From contig CANCCE010000127.1 of NCBI GenBank assembly GCA_947374505.1, positions 1-7,850 on the forward strand: a stretch of DNA of 7,850 nucleotides. The letters are read 5' to 3'. Source of the DNA: Comamonadaceae bacterium. GTDB lineage: Bacteria; Pseudomonadota; Gammaproteobacteria; Burkholderiales; Burkholderiaceae_C. Positions 1 through 6,414 of the stretch are shown here, piece by piece. The position numbers were made by a program, and so were the translations under genes. A model generated the notes under the pieces. It was not told where the DNA came from. It did not search any database and saw only the letters and a list, made by a program, of their open reading frames with translations. The first letter of the stretch is position 1. Each line of letters starts with the position of its first letter.

Positions 1-683
1 TGGCTGACTTCAAAGCGGTAGACCGGATCGATGCCGGCCTTGGCCATGGCGTCGTCCAGCAGCTGGCGGTTGCCGCTGGAGCGTGCCGCCGTCATCAAGC
101 GCTCGTCGCTCAATGCCGACCACGCCACCGACGGCTGCGCGGCCAGCGGATGGTCACGCCGCATCGCCAGCACAAACGGGTCGGTGTGGATCGGCTCAAA
201 GTCCACGCCCGGCACTTGGCTGCCGAAAAAACTGATGCCGAAATCGGACTCGCCAGACATCACGCTGGCCAGCACTTGACTCGCGCCTTCGTCGACCACA
301 CGCACCCGGATCAAGGGATAGTGCTCGGTGAACGAGCCCAGCACCGAGGGCAAAAAATGAATCGCTGCTGAAGGCACACAGGCCACAGTGACCCGGCCGC
401 TGCCACTCGCGGCAATGTCCGAGATGCCGAGGATGGCGAACTCCAGGTCGTCCAGCGCAGCTTGGGCGCGCTCTAAAAAGACCCGGCCCATGGCGGTCAA
501 TGCGACCGAGCGGGTGGTCCGGTTGAACAGCCGCGCGCCCAGAATCGTCTCTAACTTGTCGATGCGCCGGCTCAGCGCCGGGGCCGACAAATGGATGTGG
601 TCGGCCGCCGCCCGAAAGCTCCCGCGTTCGGCGACGGCGACAAACGCCTGTAATTGCTGCAAATCAAAATTGATGCGTGACAT
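1..683 (-). CDS. LysR-type transcriptional regulator, C-terminus cut by window edge
   Basis: This is a DNA-binding regulator that probably controls the divergent binding-protein/lyase genes in response to a small-molecule co-inducer. The visible 227 codons start at the ATG at 683. In-frame TGA and TAG codons lie just upstream of it, so the start cannot be further out. No clear Shine-Dalgarno sequence is present. Residues about 8-65 form the winged helix-turn-helix, with the LysR hallmarks LQAFVAVAERGSF, AAA, LSAPALSRRIDKLE and GARLFNRTTRSVALT. A linker helix follows, and from about residue 93 (SGRVTVACVPSAA) the periplasmic-binding-protein-like effector domain runs to the edge. Family members are near 300 residues, so about 70 residues are missing here. 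Divergent placement, 87 bases from the binding-protein start, is the usual LysR layout and suggests both autoregulation and target control. The effector is unknown. Family assignment is very secure. Confidence 0.95.
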   Translation of the reverse strand, partial: MSRINFDLQQLQAFVAVAERGSFRAAADHIHLSAPALSRRIDKLETILGARLFNRTTRSVALTAMGRVFLERAQAALDDLEFAILGISDIAASGSGRVTVACVPSAAIHFLPSVLGSFTEHYPLIRVRVVDEGASQVLASVMSGESDFGISFFGSQVPGVDFEPIHTDPFVLAMRRDHPLAAQPSVAWSALSDERLMTAARSSGNRQLLDDAMAKAGIDPVYRFEVS

Positions 684-689
684 GCAGCA
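671..689. promoter_or_regulatory. Possible second, imperfect LysR site over the regulator's start codon
   Basis: TGATGCGT at 671-678 repeats the left arm of the perfect operator (718-725), and the right side ends GCAGCA where the operator has GCATCA. The arms are symmetric as TGxTGC and GCAxCA. The centres of the two sites are 47 bases apart, and this one covers the regulator's ATG (681-683). It could be an autoregulatory or cooperative half of the operator. The overlap with coding sequence means part of the match could be chance. Confidence 0.4.
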
Positions 690-716
690 ATGCTATCAAA
701 AATTGCACTTCACAGA

Positions 717-737
717 ATGATGCGTCCGTCGCATCAT
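717..737. promoter_or_regulatory. Probable LysR operator (perfect inverted repeat, T-N11-A)
   Basis: The arms ATGATGCG (717-724) and CGCATCAT (730-737) are perfect inverted repeats around the 5-base spacer TCCGT. The inner part fits the LysR-type box T-N11-A (T at 721, A at 733) with symmetric TGCG/CGCA ends. It lies in the short divergent region between the regulator and the binding-protein gene, centred about 44 bases before the latter's start. That the neighbouring regulator binds it is an inference from position and symmetry. Confidence 0.7.
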
Positions 738-758
738 GGCGGGCAAAACACAGATTCA

Positions 759-764
759 CAGGAG
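759..764 (+). promoter_or_regulatory. Shine-Dalgarno site deciding the Bug protein start
   Basis: CAGGAG lies 6 bases before the ATG at 771. An in-frame start at 690 would add 27 residues ahead of the signal peptide and overlap the operator, so 771 is the credible start. Confidence 0.8.
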
Positions 765-770
765 ATTTGC

Positions 771-1763
771 ATGCGATCCCAAGCCTCTTTGATATCGGCA
801 TTCTTCAAGCCGTTCTTGACACCCTTGATGGCCAGTCTGGCCCTGGCCGGTCCGGCGCTGGCACAAACTTGGCCCGACAAAACCATCACCATCGTCGTGC
901 CAACGGCCCCGGGCGGTGCCAACGATGCGATGGCCCGCATCATCGCGCAGGGTCTGAGCGCGCGACTGGGCAAATCGGTGGTGGTCGACAACAAGGCCGG
1001 GGCCAACGGTGCCATTGCAGCAGAATTCGTTGCCCGCGCCGCGCCTGACGGCTACACCATCATGTTTGGCTACATTGCCACCCACGGTATCAACCCGGCC
1101 CTGCAAAAACTCCGTTACGACCCGGTGGCCGACTTCGAGCCGATCGGCATGGTGGCGGCGTCGCCCACGGTGCTGGTGGCGAACAACGCCGTGCCGGTCA
1201 AAAACGCCAAAGAACTGGTGCAGCTGATCAAGTCCAAGCCGGACACCTTCAGCTACGCCACGGCCGGCAACGGGACCGCCCCACACATTGCCGGTGAACT
1301 CTTCAAACTGTCGGCCGGATTGGACGTGGTCAGCGTGCCTTACAAGGGCTCGGCCCCCGCCGTGGTCGACACCATTGCCGGCAACACGCAGTACATGTTT
1401 CCCAGCCTGTTCACGGCGTACCCGCAGATCAAAGGTGGCAAGCTCAAAGCCTTGGGCATCGCTGGTGAAAAGCGCTCGTCGGTGCTGCCGGATGTGCCCA
1501 CGCTCGCCGAACAAGGGATTGCGAATGTCAACATGTCGCAGTGGTACGCCATGTTTGCGCCAGCCAAAACACCGAAGACGGTGATCGACCGGCTGAACCG
1601 CGAGATGAACACTGTGCTGGCTGACAAAATAGCCGCCAAAAGAATTGAAGACCAGGGCGCCGAGGTTGAAACCGGCACGCCTGAGCAGCTCAAAACGCTG
1701 GTGCAAAAAGAAGTGACGCATTGGAAAAATGTCGTCACCGCCGCGAAAATCAGAGTCGATTAA
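771..1763 (+). CDS. Bug/TctC-family tripartite tricarboxylate transporter substrate-binding protein
   Basis: A periplasmic solute-binding protein of the Bug (TctC-like) family, which captures carboxylates and other small acids, for TctA/TctB-type membrane partners or for signalling. It has 330 residues, normal for the family. The signal peptide is residues 1-31, with a hydrophobic core and ALA cleavage before Gln32. The mature start TWPDKTITIVVP leads to the ligand loop VPTAPGGANDAMAR (residues 43-56), where Asp52 matches the ligand-contacting Asp of Bug proteins. Further family marks are KAGANGAIAAEFVARAAPDGYT, YATAGNGTAPHIAGELFK, VPYKGSAPAVVD and LPDVPTLAEQG. The start at 771 has a good Shine-Dalgarno site. 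No tctA or tctB lies in the window, as is common for orphan Bug proteins in Burkholderiales. The lyase begins 39 bases downstream, so the two are probably one operon controlled by the divergent regulator. The ligand is unknown. Confidence 0.95.
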   Translation: MRSQASLISAFFKPFLTPLMASLALAGPALAQTWPDKTITIVVPTAPGGANDAMARIIAQGLSARLGKSVVVDNKAGANGAIAAEFVARAAPDGYTIMFGYIATHGINPALQKLRYDPVADFEPIGMVAASPTVLVANNAVPVKNAKELVQLIKSKPDTFSYATAGNGTAPHIAGELFKLSAGLDVVSVPYKGSAPAVVDTIAGNTQYMFPSLFTAYPQIKGGKLKALGIAGEKRSSVLPDVPTLAEQGIANVNMSQWYAMFAPAKTPKTVIDRLNREMNTVLADKIAAKRIEDQGAEVETGTPEQLKTLVQKEVTHWKNVVTAAKIRVD

Positions 1764-1802
1764 ATTCACGTCATCCACTTTTCACACACCAAAGAAGAAG
1801 CC

Positions 1803-3152
1803 ATGCCCTCCTCCATCATTGACTCCAAAATCTTCGGCGACATGTTCAGCGACGCCGCCATGCGCCACGTCTGGAGCGACGAAAACCGCACCGCCAAATA
1901 CCTCGACATCGAACGCGCACTGGCCAAGGTGCAGGGCGAGCTCGGCATCATCCCGAAAGAAGCCGCTGCCGAAATCGTCAAAAACTGTGAGCCCAGCCAG
2001 ATCGACTGGGTCAAGCTCAAGGCCAAGACCGAGCAAATCGGCTACCCAATCATTGCCGTGGTCAATCAAATCAACGCCCACTGCAAAGACAAACTCGGCG
2101 AGTATTGCCATTGGGGCGCGACCACGCAAGACATCACCGACACGGCGGCCGTCTTGCAAATTCGTGAAGGCTTGGCGCTGGTCGAAGCTGACCTGAAAGA
2201 CATCTCAGACTCGCTCGCCAAGCTGGCCCTGACGCACCGCAACACGCCCATCATCGGGCGCAGCAATTTGCAGCAAGCCACACCGATCACCTTTGGCTAC
2301 AAGATGGCCAGCATCTTGGCGGGCATTGAGCGGCATCGCGAGCGTCTGGAGCAGCTCAAGCCGCGCGTGTTGGTTGGTGAGTTCGGCGGCGCTTCAGGCA
2401 CCTTGTCGTCGCTGGAAACCGGCGCGATGGAAACCCAGGCCGGCCTGATGAAAGAACTTGGCCTCGGTCAGCCGCTGATCTCGTGGCACACCGTGCGCGA
2501 CAATTTTGCCGAAGTCGGTGCATTTTTGGGCATCGTGGGCGGCTCACTCGGCAAGATCGCCATGGACGTCAAGTTGATGATGCAAACCGAAGTGGCCGAG
2601 GTCTTCGAGCCCTTCGCGCCCGGCCGCGGGTCGTCGAGCACCATGCCGCAAAAACGCAACCCGATTTCGTGCCTGTACATCCACGCCAACATCTCAGTGG
2701 TGCGCCAACTCGCGGCCTCGCTGATGGATGCGATGGTCGCTGACCACGAGCGTTCGACCGGCCCGTGGGAGATTGAATGGGTGGCGATGCCGGAAATTTT
2801 CTGCCTGATGTCGGGCGCGCTGAAGCAGACCAAGTTCATTTTGGCCGGGCTGGAAGTGGACGCCGAGCAGATGCGCCGCAACATCGACATGACGCATGGT
2901 CTGGTGATGTCCGAGGCCGTGATGATGGGCCTTGGCCCTTACATCGGCCGCGAGTACGCGCACGATCTGGTTTATGACATCTGCCGCGACGCCTTGAAGA
3001 AAAAACGCCCGCTGATCGATCTGTTGGCCGAGCACCCGGAGATCAACAAGCATGTCACGCGCGAACAACTGGCCGGCTTTTGCGATCCGATGAACAACCT
3101 CGGGCAAGCCGGCGTGATGGTCGACCGTGTGCTGGCGGCGCGACGGGTCTGA
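1803..3152 (+). CDS. Fumarase/aspartase-superfamily lyase, CMLE/adenylosuccinate-lyase-like, substrate unknown
   Basis: This 449-residue cytoplasmic enzyme belongs to the superfamily that makes or breaks C-N or C-O bonds beside a fumarate-like carboxylate and acts as a homotetramer. The three signature regions are visible: HWGATTQDITDT (103-114), GRSNLQQATPITFG (152-165) and the mobile loop GRGSSSTMPQKRNP (274-287), whose Ser279 is the likely catalytic base, with Lys284 and Asn286. HERSTGPWEIEW (315-326) resembles 3-carboxy-cis,cis-muconate cycloisomerase more than PurB. Several usual residues differ: the TH of region 2 is Ser-Asn, its second His is Gln158, the loop Gly is Ser277, and MPHK reads MPQK. 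It is therefore unlikely to be the housekeeping PurB, and no other protocatechuate genes are nearby to support PcaB. The start follows an A/G-rich stretch (AAAGAAGAAG). It probably shares an operon with the Bug gene. Superfamily membership is certain; the reaction is open. Confidence 0.9.
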   Translation: MPSSIIDSKIFGDMFSDAAMRHVWSDENRTAKYLDIERALAKVQGELGIIPKEAAAEIVKNCEPSQIDWVKLKAKTEQIGYPIIAVVNQINAHCKDKLGEYCHWGATTQDITDTAAVLQIREGLALVEADLKDISDSLAKLALTHRNTPIIGRSNLQQATPITFGYKMASILAGIERHRERLEQLKPRVLVGEFGGASGTLSSLETGAMETQAGLMKELGLGQPLISWHTVRDNFAEVGAFLGIVGGSLGKIAMDVKLMMQTEVAEVFEPFAPGRGSSSTMPQKRNPISCLYIHANISVVRQLAASLMDAMVADHERSTGPWEIEWVAMPEIFCLMSGALKQTKFILAGLEVDAEQMRRNIDMTHGLVMSEAVMMGLGPYIGREYAHDLVYDICRDALKKKRPLIDLLAEHPEINKHVTREQLAGFCDPMNNLGQAGVMVDRVLAARRV

Positions 3153-3194
3153 GTCTCTGCATTCACTACCGCAGCGCAGCCATGGCATGGCGGG

Positions 3195-3200
3195 GATAAT
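3195..3200 (+). promoter_or_regulatory. Possible -10 element before mnmA
   Basis: GATAAT differs from TATAAT at one base and ends 8 bases before the mnmA ATG at 3209. If used, transcription would begin within a few bases of the start codon. I see no convincing -35 element at the right distance (3172-3177 reads CAGCGC). The GGGGA at 3192-3196 could instead serve as a distant Shine-Dalgarno site. Confidence 0.3.
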
Positions 3201-3208
3201 CTCCGTCC

Positions 3209-4381
3209 ATGCAACTGGTAAACAAACAAGGGCCTAAACAGCGCATCGTGGTCGGCTTGAGCGGCGGGGTCGACTCGGCTGTGACGGCCTACCTCTTGAA
3301 GCAGCAGGGCCATGAGGTCATCGGCATCTTCATGAAGAACTGGGAAGATGACGATGACAGCGAGTTCTGCTCGTCAAACATCGACTTTGTCGACGCGGCT
3401 GCCGTGGCCGACGTGCTTGGCATCGAGATCGAACACGTCAACTTTGCGGCTGACTACAAAGACCGCGTGTTCGCCGAATTTTTGCGCGAATACCAGGCCG
3501 GCCGCACGCCGAACCCGGACATTCTGTGCAACGCTGAAATCAAGTTCAAGGCCTTTTTAGACCATGCCATGCGGCTGGGCGCCGAAAAAATCGCCACCGG
3601 TCATTACGCGCGGGTGCGCGTCAATGAAGCTACCGGCCTGCATGAATTGCTCAAGGGGCTTGATCCAAGTAAGGACCAGAGTTACTTTTTGCACCGGCTG
3701 AACCAGGCGCAGTTGTCGAAGACGCTGTTCCCGGTGGGCGAGCTGCACAAGACCGAAGTCCGCCGCATCGCCGATGAGATTGGCCTGCCCAACGCCAAGA
3801 AAAAAGACTCCACCGGCATCTGTTTCATCGGTGAAAGGCCTTTCCGAGAATTTCTGAACCGCTACATCGCCAAAGCGCCTGGCCCAATCAAGAACGACAA
3901 CGGCCGGGTGCTGGGCGAGCATGTGGGCTTGAGCTTTTACACGCTGGGTCAGCGGCAAGGCTTGGGCATCGGCGGCGTCAAGGCCAAAGGCGCAGATCTC
4001 AAAGCCGCGTTAGCCCGCGGCCAGCGCGGCGTGGGTGAGCACGAGCCCTGGTTTGTGGCGCGCAAAGACATGGCTAGTAACACGCTTTGGGTGGTGCAAG
4101 GCCACGACCACCCGTGGCTGCAATCGACGGTGTTAACGGCGCAAGACTGCAGCTGGGTCGCCGGCAGCGCGCCAGCCTTGGGCGGGTTGGCGGCCAAGAC
4201 CCGCTACCGACAAGCGGATGCGGCTTGCGAATTGCGCACCGCTTCCACTAGCCACTGCGAATTGCACTTTGCGCAGCCCCAGTGGGCTGTGACGCCGGGT
4301 CAGTCAGCGGTGCTGTACGACGGTGAAGTGTGCTTGGGCGGCGGGGTGATTGCGAGCAGCAATGTCCCCGGCGCCGCTTGA
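3209..4381 (+). CDS. mnmA: tRNA-specific 2-thiouridylase MnmA
   Basis: MnmA converts U34 of Lys, Glu and Gln tRNAs to 2-thiouridine in the cytoplasm. It activates the base with ATP and takes sulfur from a persulfide relay. The 390-residue protein is close to family length. The N-terminal PP-loop ATP-binding motif is LSGGVDS (residues 17-23). The nucleophilic Cys107 lies in NPDILCNAEIKF, and the sulfur-carrying Cys205 in DSTGICFIGER, matching the two cysteines of E. coli MnmA. DQSYFLHRL (156-164) and YTLGQRQGLGIGG (244-256) are family motifs, and the C-terminal beta-barrel ends QPQWAVTPGQSAVLYDGEVCLGGGVI. A roughly 20-residue segment after GLGIGG (about 257-277) is longer than I expect for E. 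coli. The ATG at 3209 places the PP-loop at a normal distance from the N-terminus. It follows the lyase by 56 bases on the same strand but is functionally unrelated, and it converges with the barrel gene. Confidence 0.97.
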   Translation: MQLVNKQGPKQRIVVGLSGGVDSAVTAYLLKQQGHEVIGIFMKNWEDDDDSEFCSSNIDFVDAAAVADVLGIEIEHVNFAADYKDRVFAEFLREYQAGRTPNPDILCNAEIKFKAFLDHAMRLGAEKIATGHYARVRVNEATGLHELLKGLDPSKDQSYFLHRLNQAQLSKTLFPVGELHKTEVRRIADEIGLPNAKKKDSTGICFIGERPFREFLNRYIAKAPGPIKNDNGRVLGEHVGLSFYTLGQRQGLGIGGVKAKGADLKAALARGQRGVGEHEPWFVARKDMASNTLWVVQGHDHPWLQSTVLTAQDCSWVAGSAPALGGLAAKTRYRQADAACELRTASTSHCELHFAQPQWAVTPGQSAVLYDGEVCLGGGVIASSNVPGAA

Positions 4382-4383
4382 GC

Positions 4384-4397
4384 GAGCCGACGGGCTC
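4384..4397. terminator. Short hairpin between convergent genes
   Basis: GAGCC (4384-4388), loop GACG, GGCTC (4393-4397) sit in the 22-base gap between the stop codons of mnmA and the outer-membrane protein gene. The stem is only 5 base pairs, and neither strand has a strong T-run, so a bidirectional terminator role is weakly supported. Confidence 0.3.
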
Positions 4398-4403
4398 AGT
4401 CAA

Positions 4404-5807
4404 TCAGTAAACCGTCTCGAGGTAGGTGTAGATGTAGTTCGAGCCGCCATTGACGTTGCCCAGCAGACGTGACGACTTGAAAATGCCAGAGCGGTGCGAC
4501 ACGCCCAAGCCGATGTAAGTGTCTTTCAAGGGCCGAGAGCCAATCAAATCACCCAAGCTCACGTCCAGTGTCGGGTCCAGGTAATTCAGCAGGCGCGAGG
4601 TCTGGTCGCCTTGGGCTGCTTGACTGCCGACCTCTTGATAAGGAACGTGCTGCGCCATCGACACACCCATGCCCATGCCGAGGCGGGTTTTGATGCGGTC
4701 TTGCCACGGAAAGCCGGTGTAAAAAGCCTTCATGAACAAATCCACTTGCAGCCCATTGGACTGCAAGCCGCTGTCATTGTGCTGAGCCAGACCGACGTAG
4801 CCGACGACATCAATGGGTAAGCCATTGAAGTTTTGGATGAAGGGGCGGCCAACCTGGATGGCGCTGATGCTGGTTGGATTGACTTTGGTGGTGGACAGGC
4901 ATTGCGCCGTCACGATTTTGATCAAATGGCAACCGTCTGCGGCGGCTCGGCCGTAGAGCACCTTGAAATACGTCGGTGAACTGGCGCCGACCCACTCGCT
5001 GTCATGGGGACCAAAGTCGTAGACCGCACCGAGGTAATAACTGGGCAGCACACGTTGATCCACGATGGGGCTGTTTTTAACGCTGTTGCCGAGTACGGTG
5101 GCCGAGACGCCGGTCAGCAAGCGCCAGTGTCGGGATACTTCGTAAGTCGCGTTCAGGCCGACCCGGGCTTCTAAGCCTGCTCCGGGCTCATAGGCGGCGC
5201 GCGTGGCGGTGGCCTCGCCGGTCTTGACGCCGTAGTAATAGTTGTTCAGATTGGCGTTTCGCCAAGCCAAGTTCACCGTCGGCCGCCAAGTCAATGCGCC
5301 CGCACGCCACTCCTTTGAGTATCCCAGGCGCGCTTCAGTCCCTTGGTGCGTGCTGTTGGAGTCATGCACCATCTCCGCTTTGAGTTGGCCCCAAGACTGA
5401 CGAAGACTGTACGACAGGCCGATATCGACGCTGGTGTCGCGTATGGCCATGCCGGCCAAGCTGGCAGGTGCCCTGGTCAGGGGAAAACCTTCAAGGCGTC
5501 GTTCGACCAACAGATCAAGGCGTTGTGTGGGTTCGTCCAGCAGCTTCAGGCCGACACGGTTGACGTCCAGAAAAAGTTGTTTGCCGTCATAGATGTACAG
5601 CGGCATCAAATCAAAACGGCTGCCGGCGCCTGCATAGGGTGAACGCTCCACCCGCGGCGCAAAACCCAGAGCTGCGCTGTTGGCTTCAGGCAAGTCGACG
5701 GTCAGCCCGGACGCATAGTTTTGGGCGTGAATGGGTGGCACTGCGGCAAGGCCCGTGGCCAGCAGGGCTGCGCAGGCGCAGTTGTAGAGATGTGAACGTT
5801 GGAACAT
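4404..5807 (-). CDS. MipA/OmpV-like outer-membrane beta-barrel protein with long C-terminal extension
   Basis: A secreted protein of 467 residues from the ATG at 5807. Residues 1-28 look like a signal peptide (MFQRSHLYNCACAALLATG..., cleavage after PIHA). A longer reading frame begins at a GTG at 5846, but that codon lies inside the terminator after ssb and would precede the signal peptide, so I reject it. About residues 30-267 match the MipA/OmpV pattern: short amphipathic strands, SRFDLMPLYIYDGKQLFLD, NLNNYYYGV, AAYEPGAGLEARVG and NSPIVDQRVLPSYYLGAVYDFG. Such proteins scaffold murein hydrolases or act as porin-like barrels. MipA proteins are usually about 250-280 residues. Here about 190 further residues alternate like barrel strands, contain GLGVSHRSGIF (His438, Ser440) and NGGSNYIYTYLE, and end in Tyr as barrel proteins do. 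Cys293 and Cys303 could form a disulfide. Outer-membrane location is well supported; the exact function is not. Confidence 0.75.
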   Translation of the reverse strand: MFQRSHLYNCACAALLATGLAAVPPIHAQNYASGLTVDLPEANSAALGFAPRVERSPYAGAGSRFDLMPLYIYDGKQLFLDVNRVGLKLLDEPTQRLDLLVERRLEGFPLTRAPASLAGMAIRDTSVDIGLSYSLRQSWGQLKAEMVHDSNSTHQGTEARLGYSKEWRAGALTWRPTVNLAWRNANLNNYYYGVKTGEATATRAAYEPGAGLEARVGLNATYEVSRHWRLLTGVSATVLGNSVKNSPIVDQRVLPSYYLGAVYDFGPHDSEWVGASSPTYFKVLYGRAAADGCHLIKIVTAQCLSTTKVNPTSISAIQVGRPFIQNFNGLPIDVVGYVGLAQHNDSGLQSNGLQVDLFMKAFYTGFPWQDRIKTRLGMGMGVSMAQHVPYQEVGSQAAQGDQTSRLLNYLDPTLDVSLGDLIGSRPLKDTYIGLGVSHRSGIFKSSRLLGNVNGGSNYIYTYLETVY

Positions 5808-5835
5808 GGGGTCTACTTGGCGTGAGAAAAACTTT

Positions 5836-5859
5836 AAAGCCCGCACAAGGCGGGCTTTT
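5836..5859 (-). terminator. Intrinsic terminator after ssb
   Basis: The 9-base-pair perfect stem AAAGCCCGC (5836-5844) and GCGGGCTTT (5850-5858) has a 5-base loop. Read on the minus strand it follows the ssb stop by about 25 bases and continues into AAAGTTTTT. This is a convincing rho-independent terminator for the MFS-ssb transcript. It lies only 28 bases upstream of the barrel-protein start. Confidence 0.85.
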
Positions 5860-5863
5860 CCGG

Positions 5864-5875
5864 ACCGCTAGCGGT
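5864..5875. repeat. 12-base perfect palindrome just after the ssb stop
   Basis: ACCGCTAGCGGT is self-complementary without a spacer and sits between the ssb stop codon (5883) and the terminator stem. It could be a protein-binding site or an accessory RNA hairpin; it has no known assignment. Confidence 0.5.
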
Positions 5876-5882
5876 TCAAAAA

Positions 5883-6389
5883 TTAAAACGGAATGTCGTC
5901 GTCCATGTCGTCAAAACCGCTGGCGGCTTTGGATGGGGCGGGCGCTGCCGGACGTTGTGCCGGGGCGGCTGGTGGACGGGCTGCGGCCGGTGGACGTGAG
6001 TAGCTTTGGCGTTCGCCACCGCCTTCGTCGTCACCGCCGGGAGCGCCCATGCCTTCACGGCCACCCAACAACTGCATTTCGTTGGCGATGATCTCAGTGG
6101 TGTATTTTTCGACGCCGTCTTTGTCGGTCCATTTGCGTGTTTTCAGGCGACCTTCGACATACACGGGCCGACCTTTTTTCAGGTATTCGCCGGCGATTTC
6201 GGCCAATCGGTCGTAAAACACGACGCGGTGCCATTCGGTTTCTTCCACCTTCTCGCCGGAGGATTTGTCTTTCCAGTTGCGGGTGGTGGCGAGGCTGACG
6301 TTGCAGATGGCCGCGCCATTGGGTGTGTAGCGCACTTCAGGGTCACGCCCCAAATTGCCGATGATGATGACTTTGTTGATCGATGCCAT
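5883..6389 (-). CDS. ssb: Single-stranded DNA-binding protein SSB
   Basis: SSB coats single-stranded DNA as a homotetramer during replication, recombination and repair, and recruits partner proteins through its acidic tail. The 168-residue product has the OB-fold at residues 1 to about 110: ASINKVIIIGNLGRDPEVRYTPNG, then TEWHRVVFYDRLAEIAGEYLKKG and VYVEGRLKTRKW. Trp39, Trp53 and Trp87 correspond to the DNA-stacking tryptophans of E. coli SSB. A Gly/Pro/Ala-rich flexible linker (about 113-155) follows. The C-terminal tip DDMDDDIPF is the classical partner-binding peptide. The start at 6389 has a strong AGGAGA Shine-Dalgarno site 7 bases upstream. It lies 25 bases after the MFS stop on the same strand, so co-transcription is likely, and a strong terminator follows. 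I found no convincing LexA box (CTG-N10-CAG) directly upstream. Confidence 0.98.
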   Translation of the reverse strand: MASINKVIIIGNLGRDPEVRYTPNGAAICNVSLATTRNWKDKSSGEKVEETEWHRVVFYDRLAEIAGEYLKKGRPVYVEGRLKTRKWTDKDGVEKYTTEIIANEMQLLGGREGMGAPGGDDEGGGERQSYSRPPAAARPPAAPAQRPAAPAPSKAASGFDDMDDDIPF

Positions 6390-6396
6390 GGCGTGT

Positions 6397-6402
6397 TCTC
6401 CT
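6397..6402 (-). promoter_or_regulatory. Shine-Dalgarno site of ssb
   Basis: On the minus strand this reads AGGAGA, 7 bases before the ATG. It is the strongest ribosome binding site in the window, fitting an abundant protein. Confidence 0.85.
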
Positions 6403-6414
6403 AATTCTGACAGT

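Noticed and set aside
690..770. N-terminal extension of the Bug protein from the ATG at 690
   Set aside because: It would cover the LysR operator and put 27 residues before a normal signal peptide; the ATG at 771 has a proper Shine-Dalgarno site.
756..1778. Long open frame (340 codons) on the minus strand over the Bug gene
   Set aside because: It is antisense to a clear family member, its translation is His/Arg/Gly-rich without recognisable motifs, and high GC content makes such antisense frames common.
1803..3152. Housekeeping adenylosuccinate lyase (purB)
   Set aside because: The active-site motifs and the PWEIEW segment differ from PurB, and the gene sits in a regulator/binding-protein module rather than with purine genes.
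2694..3188. Minus-strand open frame over the end of the lyase
   Set aside because: It lies opposite conserved lyase sequence and has the low-complexity composition of an antisense frame, with no motif or ribosome binding site.
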